A stretch of 64,000 nucleotides of DNA from Mytilinidion resinicola (Eukaryota; Ascomycota; Dothideomycetes; Mytilinidiales; Mytilinidiaceae): assembly GCF_010093595.1 (NCBI RefSeq), contig NW_022985439.1:1345822-1409821 (forward strand), read 5' to 3'. The first letter of the stretch is position 1. The number at the start of each line of letters is the position of its first letter. Under the pieces are notes generated by a model. The model ran no database searches. It was not told the DNA's origin and worked only from the letters and a program-made list of their open reading frames with translations. The position numbers and the translations under genes were made by a program. Below, one piece after another: positions 12,034 through 24,237 of this stretch.

Positions 12034-12843
12034 ATGGAGAAGCAGAATATGGAATTCTGGGGGGTATGGAGGGAGAGGGGCGTGGTTGGTGTTGAAGCGC
12101 GAGGAATCCTGAAGTAGAAAAAATCCCACCTCGTCTCGGAAAAGCGCCCGCCAGCCAATCAGCGTGGTACGCCACGAATCGCCGGCGGTGACGAATGAAG
12201 GGGTCCAGCTGGCAGCATTTATCGATTAGCCAGGACGATTTACAGCAAGCAGCGGGAGAGGAGGGTGCTGACATCTGTGAATGAATGTTCCTGTGCTTGC
12301 TGCAAGTCGACACTTTCAAGTGCCCCTCAGCTGTTGAAACTCTGCCCAGCCAACAATATCACGTATTTACGTCTTATATAGCTGCAAGTCACATGGCGCA
12401 CGAGATGGCAGAGTCCGGCGGAGCATCATTCTGGCTATGTATTGAGCAGAGTGTCCCTACTAAGAAAGGAAATACATGCTGAAATGGCCATTTCACTCAA
12501 CGAAAGCATCCAATCTCATCACAAGAGAACAGGCATAGCCACACTTTCAAGCTATCCTGCGATTATGCCACCCGCGGGAAATAACTGCTGCTGCCAATTG
12601 TTGCATGGAGAAGAACGATGCGGCTAAGAAGAACCCAGATACAAGCAGAAGCAGAGTGCTTTTATCAAACAGAAGAGGGTATCTTCGCAGAAAAAGGGTA
12701 CCCTCCATGATTCAGATCGTGTTCGCGTCAATGTTAGATTCTGCCGTGAGCGTCGTACACCGTCATTATCATCATCGTAAGTCGTTATCTCGTCCTGATC
12801 AAGGGGAACATGGCAACAAAATCTTGCGCGTCTAGTGGCGCAA
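12034..12843. other. promoter region of the methyltransferase and 3' flank of next gene
   Basis: No coding gene recognised. If the last exon of the neighbouring unknown gene is spliced at 12887, its coding end would extend into about 12790-12833. Confidence 0.4.
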
Positions 12844-14848
12844 TTAGTACCAAGACAGCCTAATTAGTGGAATACAGGGAGACATACCCTCGGAGTTGGT
12901 GAAGGTCAACTCAAACCTCCCCGAAGCTCCTCTTGGCGGCTTGTACCCGTCGCAGAACACATACGGATGAAGCTCTCGCAATTGCACAGTACTCGAGCCC
13001 ACACGCCGCATCCAAGACTTCGACCCAATGTATTGCGTGACGAAGGCGGTCCAGATCGGAATCGTCTTCATCGCTCCACGTCGAGCAGTCGTCTCGAACC
13101 TGACGCAGCCGGAATCTCGATCTCGGAGGACGCGGAACGCGTGAAGGTAGTTGTCATCCTGGATCTCACTATGCATTGTCAGACTCTGGCCATATTCCGT
13201 GCTCTAAATGACTTACCCGCTGAACTCTATCTTTTCGCCAGGCTGGAAGAAATCCTCCAGCCCCTGTGGCGTCTGAACTCTATCTTGGCGTTTCATTGCG
13301 ATGGCTGTACAATAGAATAGCACCATTCCTACGAATGAGTCAGACTTGCTCACTAGTACCTTGGATATCACTTACTCTCGTAAAGGGTGAATCTAAGATT
13401 GGCCCAGAGGTCGAGTTTACCATCGGCGCGGTTCACGCGACAAAGCTGTAAACAAGACTCGGTTCGTAGAAGCTTCAAGGCCGTCAAAGGAATGCAGTAC
13501 GAGACTTTCTTGTGGGCCTGGTCCAATGTCAGGAATAGAATCCTGGCACGTTCGTCCGATGATCTCCAATACAATCTGACCCAGACGTCTGTCGCCTCGA
13601 ACGGACTGTATTGCATTAGCGACACAAATAGGAAATGCCAGTCTGAACTTACAGTTCAAGAACTTTGATAAAGCCGTCCTCAAGGAGTCTGCGAATGGCA
13701 CCGGGCTCGTCTCTTCCAAGGCATTTGGTCCTGATCATGTTAGTCTGCCTTCTGTCATATTGACTCTGGGTTAGCTTACGATTGTCCAAGTATTCGGAAT
13801 GGTGTAGACGAGTGTTGGCCATCAAATATCTTGCTGGCCCAGTGTGCCGAGCCGCTGCTCGAATCAGTAGAGAACGTCATTGAAGAGGCGTTTGAGTACG
13901 TTGGAGAGTGCGGTAACTCCGGTACAGGTGGGGGAATATATGGCATCCTCTCGCCATATATTGGAGAGTGGGGAATCCTCTCGCCGTATATTGGAGAGTG
14001 GGGAACCCTCTCGCCGTATATTGGAGACTGGGGATGCGATGGATAAGGAGCGGGTGCTGGGTATGTTGAGAATCTACCCATTTGAGGTCTAGTAGTTGAT
14101 GGGGTTCGAGGCCTAGAAGTCGACTGGGTTCGAGGCATATGGGGACGAGAATCTGTAGTTGTCAGTTCCCGGAATGTACAGATTCCGCGAGCAATTGTCG
14201 GTCTCTACAATTTTGAAGTTGAAGCGAATAGACGTAAATGAATGCATACCACGAGGATCGACGGATAACCTGTCGAAGTACGAGTCTACTGGCTCTTGTC
14301 TCACTAGAAGGCGACTCAGCCGAGCCTGTATACGCTCAATGTCTGGGTCTATCGGGTCGCTTTTGTTGGTCAGCATCTCTGTGGCCGATTGACGGTGAGA
14401 ATTAAGCTAACCCTCTCAATATATCAAATAGACCCTGTAGAAAGACGCGGTACATCTCAAGGCGTGCAGGAAGAGCTATGCCTTGCTCCTTCAGATCTAC
14501 ATTGAGGTCTTCCCATATCATGGCGTACTGGGGAGTGCCTGGAAAGGCTCCGGGATGCTGGCGGCTGTCGCGCTTTGACTTCCCAAACATGTTACGAATG
14601 TCATCGAGCGTGTATCTGAGACTTGGAATCACGAGATTGAGCTCGGCAACAATACTGCCCACATACTTCCCATAGCGAGAAAGATCCAGGCTTTCGTCCA
14701 GGTGACGGAGGGCTGCGCTTATGGCAAAGAGCTCGGCAATGTTTCCAGTGATGTCTTTGCCATAATGCGGAATCTCGTCCAGGAAGACTTGAAGGCCGGC
14801 CGCAACGTCCTCGGCGTCTTTGGCATAATCGAGCAGCCTCCAGTCCAT
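12844..14848 (-). CDS. unknown conserved-looking fungal protein with tandem YGER repeats
   Basis: Seven exons fit with consistent phases: 14848-14412, 14359-14250, 14152-13780, 13730-13653, 13605-13376, 13328-13217 and 13168-12844, about 554 residues. I do not recognise the family. The N-terminal 150 residues are helical (MDWRLLDYAKDAEDVAAGL) and resemble the opening of fungal proteins of unknown role that sit near signalling or scaffold domains. The middle (about 185-300) is Ser/Pro-rich and holds three copies of a ten-residue repeat of the type HSPIYGERIP. The C-terminal half looks globular (PFEATDVWVRLYWRSSDERA, GCVRFETTARRG). An alternative end uses a GTATGT donor at 12887 and acceptor near 12834, with a TACTAAT branch, and adds about 15 other residues. 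Introns and phases make this a real gene; function is unknown. Confidence 0.75.
13943..14033. repeat. coding minisatellite, 30-bp unit x 3
   Basis: Three tandem copies of a 30-base unit (CCTCTCGCCRTATATTGGAG core) lie inside exon 3 of the neighbouring unknown gene and encode a ten-residue repeat ending in YGER. Copies differ by two to three bases. The unit is a multiple of three, so copy number can change without breaking the frame. Confidence 0.85.
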
Positions 14849-16015
14849 CGTGGGTCGCGTGACTCTGAGCGTTCAGTAGGCAGAATGAAGTGAGTGCACA
14901 CACATGGTCTGGCAGAGAAAAACAGGAGGAGCGAGACGCGCGTGTATTCAGAGGGCTTGTTTGATTACAGTCATTCAGGCTGGCGGTAGGCCTTGCGGCT
15001 TCTGGTCGATGGAGGATTGACGTGTTCCACCAGGCGGCGACAGGGAAGGCCAATGGCAGTAGGGCGTCGTGCTTGGTGCATATGCAGCCATCACAAAAAC
15101 CCCCTAGCCCGGCAGGCCCGTAGCCATTCCATTTCAATTTTCTCCATCAAAGTCACATCGTGCGTTCATTTTGGCCCCCAACGTGTATGCTGGCGACTCG
15201 GGTGTCGATTCAGAAGGCAGGCACTGGCCCAGGTGCAACTATTATAACAACAATGGAATGCATCAGGTTAATGTGAACATAGCTTGCAGCATCAAGCTAC
15301 AAGCAGACTGAGAGAAAGACATGTCGTGTCAAGAGAGAGTGATGTTTTGGAATGATGCTTCGAAGTGGAAATTGGGATCAAGACTGATTGGATGGGACGA
15401 TCTGAGAATAGACGAAGAGATTCAAGGGTTGTACTTAGATGCTTTCCTTAGCGAGTAGAATGCCACACCGCTTGATGAGTGACTAATTATCCCCCATTTA
15501 GAGGTTCCAAGAGCTCAATGGGGACGCGCTGGGGATTGGCCGCAGCCGCTCAAGAGCAGAAGACAGCGCGACAACCTCCAGGCATCAACATTGATACACA
15601 GTCGTTTAGCGAGAAGCCGAGAAGTTGGACTTGCATGCTTCCCAAGTTCAATAGAAATGCGAATTTCGTCATGAGGAGCAAGAAGCGTAGATATTTATAT
15701 GTATATGCTACTTGGTACAATGACGCCTGCTCCGCCTCACTTTGGGCTGAACTTAAGGCTGCGCCACGTCTTTCCAGTCAACAGATAAAGATGACTAGAA
15801 CCCTTGAATTTAGTCGCCTCATTTGAGCGAACACTTTTAACTGGTAGGCGACACCTCGGGAAGCACGAGTCCAGACATTCACTGACCTCTGTAATATGCC
15901 TAATTAGGCGTAGTGCCTCTCTTTATTTGATATTTGAAGCACCTCCGCAATGGTAGATCGGTATACGCAGACTATTGTCCTGGTACTGATCTAACCTCCA
16001 GACCTTTGTCATCGC
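14849..16015. other. gene-free stretch of about 1.2 kb
   Basis: Upstream flank of the unknown repeat-bearing gene and downstream flank of Prp17. An unremarkable frame at 15479-15826 has no domain. Nothing else seen. Confidence 0.4.
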
Positions 16016-17498
16016 TTAATCCCAGTACTTGATAGCCCCGTTGAGATCACCTGTGATCACCTTCGACGTCTCTCGTGGATGCCATTGCACTGCCAGAAGC
16101 GGCGCATCGCTCGCCTGGATTTTATGCCACATCTTACACGTCTTCCAGTCCCAGAAGCAGACGTATCCTCCACTGTCACCGCTAGCGACGAATTGGCCAT
16201 CGGGACTGATTGCAACATCAGGCGCATAGCCGGAAACATTGTGACCCCGGAAGCTCTTCTTGCGGTTCTGCCTAAAACGGTCTGAGGCGGCGTAGACCAC
16301 GATCTGGTTATCGGAGCTTTGAAATGCAGCGTATTTGCCAGACGGATGCGTGGCACTTCGCACCATACTGTACATGTATGGCTCGGCGATGAACTTGATA
16401 GGAACCGGAATACCATATTCCCAAGCCCGCAGAGACTTGTCATCGGATGTTGTGATGAATCGACGGTCCTGATTAGGTTAGCAAAAGTAAAGATAAAGAA
16501 CTCTAAATGAGCGTACCTCGTCGCAGAAGGTAATAGTATTGACAGGACCCAAGTGATGATCATATTCCTGAACCAGATCTCCACTCCGAACGTCATACTG
16601 AAGGATCTTCTTGTCGCTCATACCAGCCAGGAACTCATTAGGCATACTAGGGTTGAATCGCACAACATGTGGTGTCTTCCCAGACGTAAACTTGTTCAGA
16701 CATTTGCCCGTCTCGGTATCCCAAAGCTTCATGTATCGATCATAACTAGCCGACAGGAATTGCGTTCCAGAAGGGTTGAAATCAATGTCGTTGACAGACT
16801 TCGTATGGCCGGAGAACGTCCTTAACAGCTCACGATCGTGGTAGACGTCCCATAAAGCGATCTTGTTATCCGCAGAGGCAGACAACAGGAGATGCCCGCT
16901 GTCTGGGAAGAACCGCAGCTGTGTGATAGACTTGGTGTGGTATTTGAAGTTGTGTAGCAGTTTCTTCGGTATGAAGTTCTTGATGCCTTCTCGGTCGCCT
17001 CGCAAGTTGATATCCAAGTCTGTAACAAGTAAGATTAGCATATCTGTCGCAAGCGCATTCGGGAGAAAATAGCGACATACCCGTGGGAACATGCATATAT
17101 GTCCGTCCTTGATAATCATACTGCTGGCTCCCCACAAACTCGCTCGTCTCCTTCTCGCCCAAAGCATCGCCGTACGCGGTGCCCAGCTTCGATGCTGGCG
17201 CCTCGGGCTGCTCCTCGATCTCATCTTCCTCATAGACGACCTCCACCTCTTCATCTTCTCCATATTCCTCGTCCGAGGCCGCATCTGGCTTCTCCTGCTC
17301 AAATTTTGCCCATGGACCCTTGTATGCGGACGCGCCAAAGACCGAGCCCGGGTCGCCTTTCCCTTCACGCTTTCGCTTCTTAGGGTTTGAAGAGGGGTTG
17401 ATTTCGATGGATCGGTGGGCAGCACGGAAGGTAGCTTCGCTCAGGAATGTTTCTTCGGCGTAGCCAGTTGGCACGCGTCCCTTCGTTGAAGTATTCAT
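16016..17498 (-). CDS. pre-mRNA splicing factor Prp17/Cdc40 (WD40)
   Basis: Component of the spliceosome needed for the second catalytic step; nuclear. Exons 17498-17081, 17019-16517 and 16468-16016 give 457 residues. The N-terminal part has the family motif GYAEETFLSEATFRAAHR, a basic stretch (PKKRKREGK), GPWAKFEQEK, an acidic segment and GRTYMHVP, all as in Prp17. Seven WD repeats follow, for example SADNKIALWDVYHDRELLRT, ASYDRYMKLWD and TSDDKSLRAWEYGIPVP, ending GDLNGAIKYWD. Human CDC40 is longer at the N-terminus (about 579 residues), so an upstream exon may be missing: a TTCCAG acceptor-like site lies just before the chosen ATG, but no recognisable exon was found in the next 300 bases. 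Confidence 0.9.
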
Positions 17499-18204
17499 GC
17501 TGGAAGGTTGGAAGGATGAGGTCTGTTACGCGGGGAGTGGCTGTGGTTAAACCGCCCTGTTCCTGTTCAGACACAAGCGGGACGGCTGCCGGTAGTCTAG
17601 CCTCTGGTAAGGTTGAAAGATCGTTAGGTGGTAGAGTTGTGAAGTGCAGGTCAGAAAAATGACACAGCTCGGTGAAACTCTATGTATCGGCCATACTTTA
17701 ATCCGGGCATGGTGAGGGTTTGGGATTCCTCTTGTCAAACTGGACGGTACAAAGATAAGCTTTCTACTCTTGCGGAGTCCCTGGTTCATATACAGTTAAG
17801 CTTGAAGTTCGACTTCTTGATTGAAGCCGAGATTGATAGTCAGGGTGAAATGTCACGAGACATGAAATAAGTTTATCATTATGTTGGAAACCAAACGCTG
17901 CATTAACGACATGGCTTGATGCAAATCTACAGCGAGAAGCACGGTATCATGGAATAATAAAACCTCGACTCCACCACCCCGCTCCAAGACTTGTCGTCTC
18001 TTGTCAGACATCTCACAACGCCGGTAAAGGCCGTGCGTCCCAGACCAACCAGTTACCATACCCGACCCACAAGGGTCACCTCTGTACACATAGTCCCGTT
18101 CCTTGACATTTCGACCCATATAAACGATGGCTACTCCGACTTGTGGTATCTCAATAGGATCCCTTTCGTCCATGGTGCATGTTCTTGGCAGTTTCGTTCC
18201 GCAG
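17499..18204. other. intergenic between Prp17 and Erv14 genes
   Basis: No gene recognised. May include an unrecognised 5' exon of Prp17 and the 3' untranslated region of the cornichon gene. Confidence 0.4.
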
Positions 18205-18961
18205 TCACTGGGATTCGTCGCGGATGAGGGCGACGATCATGCTGTAGAGATAGAAGAAGAACATGACTAAGTGGAAACCCAGCTTAATGAAAGATTCCTG
18301 GATCAAGATTAGCAGCGTCCTTGGCTAAAATACACACCTGACGAGAGTTCGGCGATGAAGTGCAAGTTTGCTTAAAAAAAATGACAGAAAAAGACGAGGG
18401 GAGAGAGGCTGGGAAAACCCAATACTCCAAACAAGCGTCAGTAAATTGGAAAGCAGACTGACCTTCTTATGCACATTCAGTTTCCTGAAGATTTCTGTCG
18501 CGTCCAGCAAGTGCTGGTTCTCGAATATCCTAGCCCAAATTAGCTTCAATTCCGAGCGGTCACGACCAGTTCCCCATCCTGTATATGCGTACTTCTTTGC
18601 GTTGAAGGCCAGAAGAGGAAGATTGAGCAAGATAGCAAGCCAGTATCCGTTGATGAGGAACAGGAACGTGAGGAAAGCGTGGACGGCGGCTTCGGGGACA
18701 ATGTAGGTGTTGAGGCGGTTGCAAAGGTCGATAGGGTTGATGTAGTCACTGTCGAATGGTGAGCGGGGCATTACAAGAGGGTAGCAAAGGCCAGGCACAA
18801 GCCGGAAATGCCGAATTTCGGCGACATTTGCGCGCTGAGGCGGAAGGAGTAGAAGCTTACCATTCCAAGTCGCTGTACATTATGGTGAAGAACACCTGGA
18901 GGAACAGGTTGACGGCATTTATCAGGACGGCCAAGAGATATAGCCATGCTTCTCCAGACAT
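18205..18961 (-). CDS. ER export cargo receptor Erv14/cornichon
   Basis: Integral membrane cargo receptor that loads transmembrane proteins into COPII vesicles at the endoplasmic reticulum. Four exons (18961-18861, 18748-18593, 18529-18463, 18297-18205) give 138 residues, the same length as yeast Erv14. Motifs: [19 protein letters not shown] across the first junction, [29 protein letters not shown] and [18 protein letters not shown]. Three to four hydrophobic segments are visible. The second intron is 63 bases, a multiple of three with no stop, so the unspliced frame looks like a 21-residue insertion; the donor GTACGC, branch GCTAAT and acceptor CTAG, plus family length, show it is an intron. 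Confidence 0.93.
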
Positions 18962-20096
18962 TGTGAAGGTGTCGTGTGCTGTGAGAGCACAATTTCGGAC
19001 AAGGCGAGGTTCTTAGTATATTTGAGGCTGGCGTCGAAGTGGAATCTGCGCTCGTGAGGCTTGGGACGGAATTCGAGTACGATGGAGGTCGTGCGGGCGG
19101 CGAGCGCTATCAGGCTAGACGGGGGAGTGTTGTTGGTCCGGGCTGTAGAAGCACGATGTACTTTGGCGCGCTGAGAGGGGAGCGGTTCGATGCGCGAAAG
19201 ATACAAGGCGGGATAATGGAGTAAGGATTTGTGGAGAAAGCTGTCCTGTTGTCACGGGAGGGCAGGCTGCAGATTGTTTCGAGATGACGTTCGTTGGGAA
19301 GTGGTCTTGCACAGACCCGTTTTCTCGCTAGTACTGGAGGAGTTTCCGCCCCGCCAGCAGCCAACTCAGAGGCATTGTTGCCGCCGGTTTAGGCCTCTCT
19401 TCCAGACATCTAGGATTGCTAGATAGCGACAGCACACTTCGATTAGAAGTAATTGAAATCTCTTCGATTCACGCTCTCTAGATTTGCATACCTAGAGCTC
19501 TATGCACCGAAGGACCTCAGATAGTGGTGGGTAGGTATACACATAAGGAATGTGGAGGCACTGTAATTCACTACTTCATCAAGACTCTGGCCAACCTACA
19601 GTGCCTTGGCATAGATATCCGTACACTTTCCTACCACTGTCTGGGGGGCTCTAATATCCTAATAGAAACCGGCAGCAGCGGATACACTTCCCATCTGCGT
19701 ACACCCTGTTGGCACTGTCTTGAGGCAGCTTCGCAAGTTGAGTAGTCGCTTAAAATGCCGGACGCCTCTCTTATTCGGAATGCTGAAATACTATAAAGCT
19801 CCTCACACAGCGGTAAAGTGTACGGATTTCAATGACGAGGCATTGTAGATGTATCTCAATTGAGTTCAGCTCCCGTTGTAGGGTCCAAACTGATAGGCAG
19901 TTTGAACCTTGGGACGATCGATGCCGAGAACTAGATTAGTTAAGGGAGGCTACGTAGAAGATCTCTAGTGCTTAAAGACTGGAGTCATAAAGCTGGCAGG
20001 CCTATCAGATAATTGGGTTCCCCGTCGCGGTAGGTCGTCGCCTGCATAAGAGGCATAGTACAATATGATGCCTCCCTACTCTCCAGATCGAAAAGA
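18962..20096. other. gene-free stretch with a dispersed repeat
   Basis: Promoter flank of Erv14 followed by sequence without coding signs. Contains copy A of the dispersed repeat at 19728-19885. Confidence 0.45.
19728..19885 (+). repeat. dispersed degenerate repeat, copy A
   Basis: About 160 bases align in the same orientation with 43752-43915, roughly three quarters identical by eye, sharing CGGAATGCTGAAA, ACTAT.AAG.TCCTCA, GTGTACGGATT and GAGGCATTGTA. Differences include many C/T and G/A changes. One frame reads MLKYYKAPHTAVKCTDF, which may be a trace of a coding element, but I recognise no family. Confidence 0.65.
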
Positions 20097-21498
20097 TCAT
20101 GATTCAGTGCCCGCTGGCGTTGCATCATCTCCATTCGTAACAGCTGGCGTCTGGATGGCTCCCCCAGGCGAATCCGGTAGTCGTGCAGTCAAGACCTCTA
20201 CTCCATCATCCGTCACCAAGAGCGTATGTTCTAGACGCGCGATTAGCATTGCGTTTCAGTGATGGCGGGGATCTGACGCGTTTCAACTCACCGAATTGAG
20301 CAGTCAGAGAACCATCCTGAGTAGCACTCGTCCAGTCATCAGGCCATGTCTTGTCTTTGTGCGTACCCAACGAGATCATGGGCTCAATGGTAAAGCACAT
20401 GCCCGGTTTTGCTTGCCCAACAGCCTTGTTCTTTGCATAATGCGGCACGTTGGGTGCGGTGTGAAATAGCTGGTTGATTCCGTGTCCACAATAAGTCTTG
20501 ATTACACTGCATTTCCGCTCTTTCGCAAGCTTTTCAATCACGTTTCCTGGGTCCCGGAATAGCATGCCAGGTTTCACGATCTTAATCGCTGCGTCCAGAG
20601 TGTCCCTGGCACATTCTGTGACACGCACGGCATCCGGATTCGCCTCTGCTTTGGAACCTATGTAGTATGTCTCATTCAAGTCGCCGTGGAATCCGCCATG
20701 GTATAGCGTAACGTCTATGTTGAGTATATCGCCATCTCGCAGAATCCTTTGATCTGGTATACCATGGCAGATGATTTCGTTTACAGACGTGCAGACAGAT
20801 TTGGGGAAATGACAGTAGTTTAGCGGCGAGGGATATGACTGTGATTCCCATCATTAGCTCACGACATTCGAGCAATGCTCTGGGCGAGCAAATACTTACG
20901 TCTCTCTCCAAACACGCCTTGTGAACAATCTCGTCTATATAGTCGGTGCTTACGCCGGGCCTCGCTTCCTTCGCCGCGATGTCGAGAACCTCTCGTGCTA
21001 GCCTGCACACCTTGCGCATGCCCTCTTGCTGCTTCTTGTCCAGGATTGCGATCTTGTTCCTCCCAACAAACACCTGCTCAGAGCGCGGTATTCCATCCTT
21101 TGCATAGTCGGGGTGCTGGATCTTCTTGGGGACTTCCCGCCGTGGCGACAAAGGGTATACTGGTCTCAGGCTTCCAGTGTAGGGGAACGTAGGGAAGGGA
21201 TTGTATTGGCCGGTTGCTGGGTCGGGTTTAGAGACAACTTTTGGTGGGATGAAGTTACGGAGAGGATTACTTTGTGACTTGTGAACTGTCTTATGATCGC
21301 CCTGTGGACTCAGTTAGTATTCCTCGGGCCTCTAACTAGGCTGTTCTTACTATGTACCCAGTTTCGTTTGAAGCAGTCTTGCGAGCAGAAGAAGGATTCC
21401 TTTCCCAGTTTCTGGCACGTGGGGCATTGTAGCGAGCTGGCATCGTTCTCGCAGTCTTTGCTCAGGCACTTCCGTGGAGCAGCCGCGTCCTCCGCCAT
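20097..21498 (-). CDS. methionine aminopeptidase type 1 (Map1)
   Basis: Removes the initiator methionine from nascent proteins at the ribosome. Exons 21498-21358, 21301-20900, 20838-20292 and 20230-20097 give 407 residues. The N-terminal 50 residues form the eukaryote-specific zinc finger ([27 protein letters not shown]). The pita-bread catalytic fold carries the expected metal ligands: two aspartates in [19 protein letters not shown], histidine in [19 protein letters not shown], and glutamates in FTIEPMIS and QFEHTLLVT (the latter formed across the last junction). The C-terminal tail of about 25 residues is Thr/Ala-rich and not conserved. The start is the only ATG placing the zinc finger at the front. 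Firm assignment. Confidence 0.94.
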
Positions 21499-22289
21499 AG
21501 TGCGTATGTCGCGGAGGTGGGGGAGTTGTGGGAGTTGTGGGAGTTGTGGGACTGAGAGGGGCGGGACGTCAAGAAGATGAAGTCCAGTGGAGTCGCGGAA
21601 GGAACTGCGAAGAAAAGCTTTGTGGAGGTGAGCAGAGAATATATGAGAAAGTTCAGCTAATGTTGTGGCGTGAATATCTGATTATTCAAAGTTCGAACGC
21701 CGAACTTTTTGATCGGAGCTGGCCAGAGGCGGCTTCAAGAATAGACCTCTTCCGCACTACGGATTCTATCACGAGCCGAGAGTCTCAGCCAGTGTTAAAA
21801 CCCCTATAGGATCACGTGTATAGCTCAGGTATTGGTTCGAAGCATAGTTGTGACAATTTGGTCAATCTGCAAATCCAGTCCTTAATCTGCTGCATCCAAT
21901 GATATAGCTAGAGCAAAGGGACCAGACAGCGTCATCAGGGTGTATGCAGATTGGGATATTCTATCCGCTGCCCTCGGTTTCTATAGACAGTGGCAAGAAA
22001 ATGTACGGATATCTATGGGAAGGGACTGTAGGAACCGACGGCTGAACTCAACAGACACCCCACAGGAGATTCGAAAGTTTCAACAAAGCGACATATGATA
22101 GCTTGCTCCATTAACAGTAGTAGTCGGTGTCTTGTTCATTGAATTAGAGACAACCATGGAAAAACCACCAAGTGAGTACCATTATGATCCACCCCAAAAC
22201 CGACCCCAAACACCAGCGGAAGGGCCGCATATGAAACCCATGACTGCTCCCAAGTCCCATGGCCCAAGCTTGTATGAGCTCCGAGAGCT
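21499..22289. other. intergenic, promoter side of Map1
   Basis: No gene recognised. Begins with the GGAGTTGTG triplication listed separately; the remainder shows no structure I can support. Confidence 0.4.
21522..21550. repeat. 9-bp tandem repeat upstream of Map1
   Basis: Three exact copies of GGAGTTGTG start about 24 bases upstream of the Map1 ATG, so they lie in its probable 5' leader. Confidence 0.8.
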
Positions 22290-23939
22290 TCATTGAGATC
22301 CATTGTTTGCAACTTTTGCCCCTGCTCCCACGCTCGGCGCAACACCAGTCCCCTCGACCCCGTTCGATGCCTGCAGACCACCACTCGCAGCGCCAGTCTC
22401 ATTCTCCCCCTTCCAGTTGTGATTGAAGACTTCGAAATTGTCATCGACGAGCCATTGAAGATCTTCGCTCTCTGGGCGCATGGTACGCGCTAGACCGTTA
22501 CCAGCCTTGGGATAGTGTGCTGGCGGGTCTGTGTCATAGCCGTCATATGGCTCTGGTTCGACTTCCTGGGCAACAGGAACCCTTACGAGGGGCTGACTCT
22601 CTGCTTGTAGCTGGGCCTCTGCTGGGTCCAGGTCAGAATTTTCATTTGTTGTCGATAGGCCTGGAGTACCAGTAGGGCGAGATTTGCCTATGGTTGACTG
22701 GTGACCATTGACCCCTTGTGGGCTCAGGCCAGTGTGAATCGCGTTTGATTGAGCTTGAGTCGAATTCTCGATAATAGATCGGGCGTCCGGAGCAAATATT
22801 GGGAGAGTGGGATGAATTATGTTTGAATGTAACAGAAGAGAGACCAAAGCTGATGGGGTCAACGTTCTCAAGTACGTACGTTTCTGCAAAGTCGATGAAC
22901 GTTAGATTGGGGTCAAAATTACAGGAGCAAAAAGCGTGTGTACTCACCTCCTCTAAAGTCAAATATTCTCCCGCGACGAGGCCATCCATTCCCTCAACGG
23001 CACTCTGCTTTGACCGAGTGCAGGGGCTACAGAGCCATTCCTTCTCGGTTATTTGGACAACTTCCATCTCGATGGGTGGGTCGTGACAATACTGATGATA
23101 GGCGGTGTTGCATCCATCACAGAACACAATCATGTTGTTAGTAGGACTGGTCCCACGGTGACATACTTTACAAAGTGCGGCTTCAGCGCTCTTCTTGTTC
23201 GGGCGCCGCCGTTTTGTTCCAGTTGAGGGGGATGGCAATGTGGGCACGAACTGGGTCGGTTTATTCACATTGCGCCCAGACTTAGTCTGCGTAGGTAGTG
23301 GCGTGTATGAAGATGAGATATCGGAGTCGTTCTTCGTCAGTGCCGCATGTTAGCGATCTCCTCAAGCCTACAAAGCGATTCCGGATAGCTTACCTCGCTG
23401 TCGTCACTATCTGCCCGCTTTCGCTTTCCACCTCTGCCACCCCCTCTGCCTCTTCCTCTGCCGCCGCCCCTTCCTCTTCCCGATACGGGTGTTGACATTG
23501 GTTGGGGTGTAGCGCTGCTTGCGCCAACATCGCTCTTGAATCCAGTAGGAGTACCACTCTTTGCGCCTCCTCTTCCTCGCTTGCTGGCACCTGAAATTGG
23601 CGACGGCGTTGGGAATTTGTCGCTGGTGACTATCTTCTGCAGCACCTGTTCTCTCGCTGCTTGATATCCCGGTGTCCCAGCGCGGGCTGAGGCGTTGGCG
23701 CTCACGCGCTTGATAATCTCCTCCGTCGACGCAGAGAACTGATGAAAAGCCGGGCCAGTAGGGCTGTTGTGAGAACCATGCTGCATTGAGGATTGCCACG
23801 GCTTTGCTGGAATGGAAGCAACATTGGTGTCTGTCTGCTTCGCGGGAGCTTGCGTTGTCGTCGCAGAGGGGACGGCCGCAATCGAGTCCGCGGTGGGATT
23901 GGGACCGACTGGTGGTGCGGGGGGTTGCGAAACCGACAT
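22290..23939 (-). CDS. PHD-finger chromatin protein
   Basis: Exons 23939-23394, 23331-22948 and 22883-22290 give about 507 residues. The N-terminal 180 residues are low in complexity and end in an RGG-type run (GRGRGGGRGRGRGG) followed by basic KRKR, likely nuclear and nucleic-acid binding. Then comes SGRNVNKPTQFVP and a single PHD finger with the C4HC3 pattern: CKVCHRG, MIVFCDGCNTAYHQYC and EWLCSPC (about residues 225-280). After it lies a helical motif RTYLRTLTPSALVSLLLHS shared, as I recall, by fungal PHD proteins of this type. The C-terminus is disordered. PHD fingers usually read histone H3 tails; which mark is read here cannot be told. The start is the ATG giving MSVSQPP; longer non-ATG extension is not needed. 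Confidence 0.85.
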
Positions 23940-24237
23940 GCTTAGATTTGTCCTTCGCAGGCGACCATGTGCACTGTATTCACGAGAGTTCCAGAAGATG
24001 TGTTGCAAATGATGGCCGGCGTGGTTGGGGGATCTCCGCAGCGAGCAGCAGCTCTACAGAAACGGCCCCAGCGCGATGACTAAGCCATGAACACCCCCTG
24101 CCTCTGCTTCTTCACGAAAGATAAATTGGTGTGTTTCAAGCGTGGTAAAAAAGTATTGAAACGTAGCGCAAGACTTCGTGAGATATACTTTATGTGGCTA
24201 AGTTCTATATATAACAGGCATGTTTTCTGACTACCCA

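Noticed and set aside
12860..12887. 28-base intron at the end of the unknown repeat gene
   Set aside because: Too short for a fungal intron; read-through or the 54-base alternative is preferred.
15479..15826. 115-codon plus-strand frame
   Set aside because: Unrecognised, no neighbours in phase, likely chance.
21840..22050. Possible second dispersed repeat shared with 39560-39660
   Set aside because: Only a stretch of about 20 bases around CAGTGGCA.AAAATGTA is similar; not extendable.
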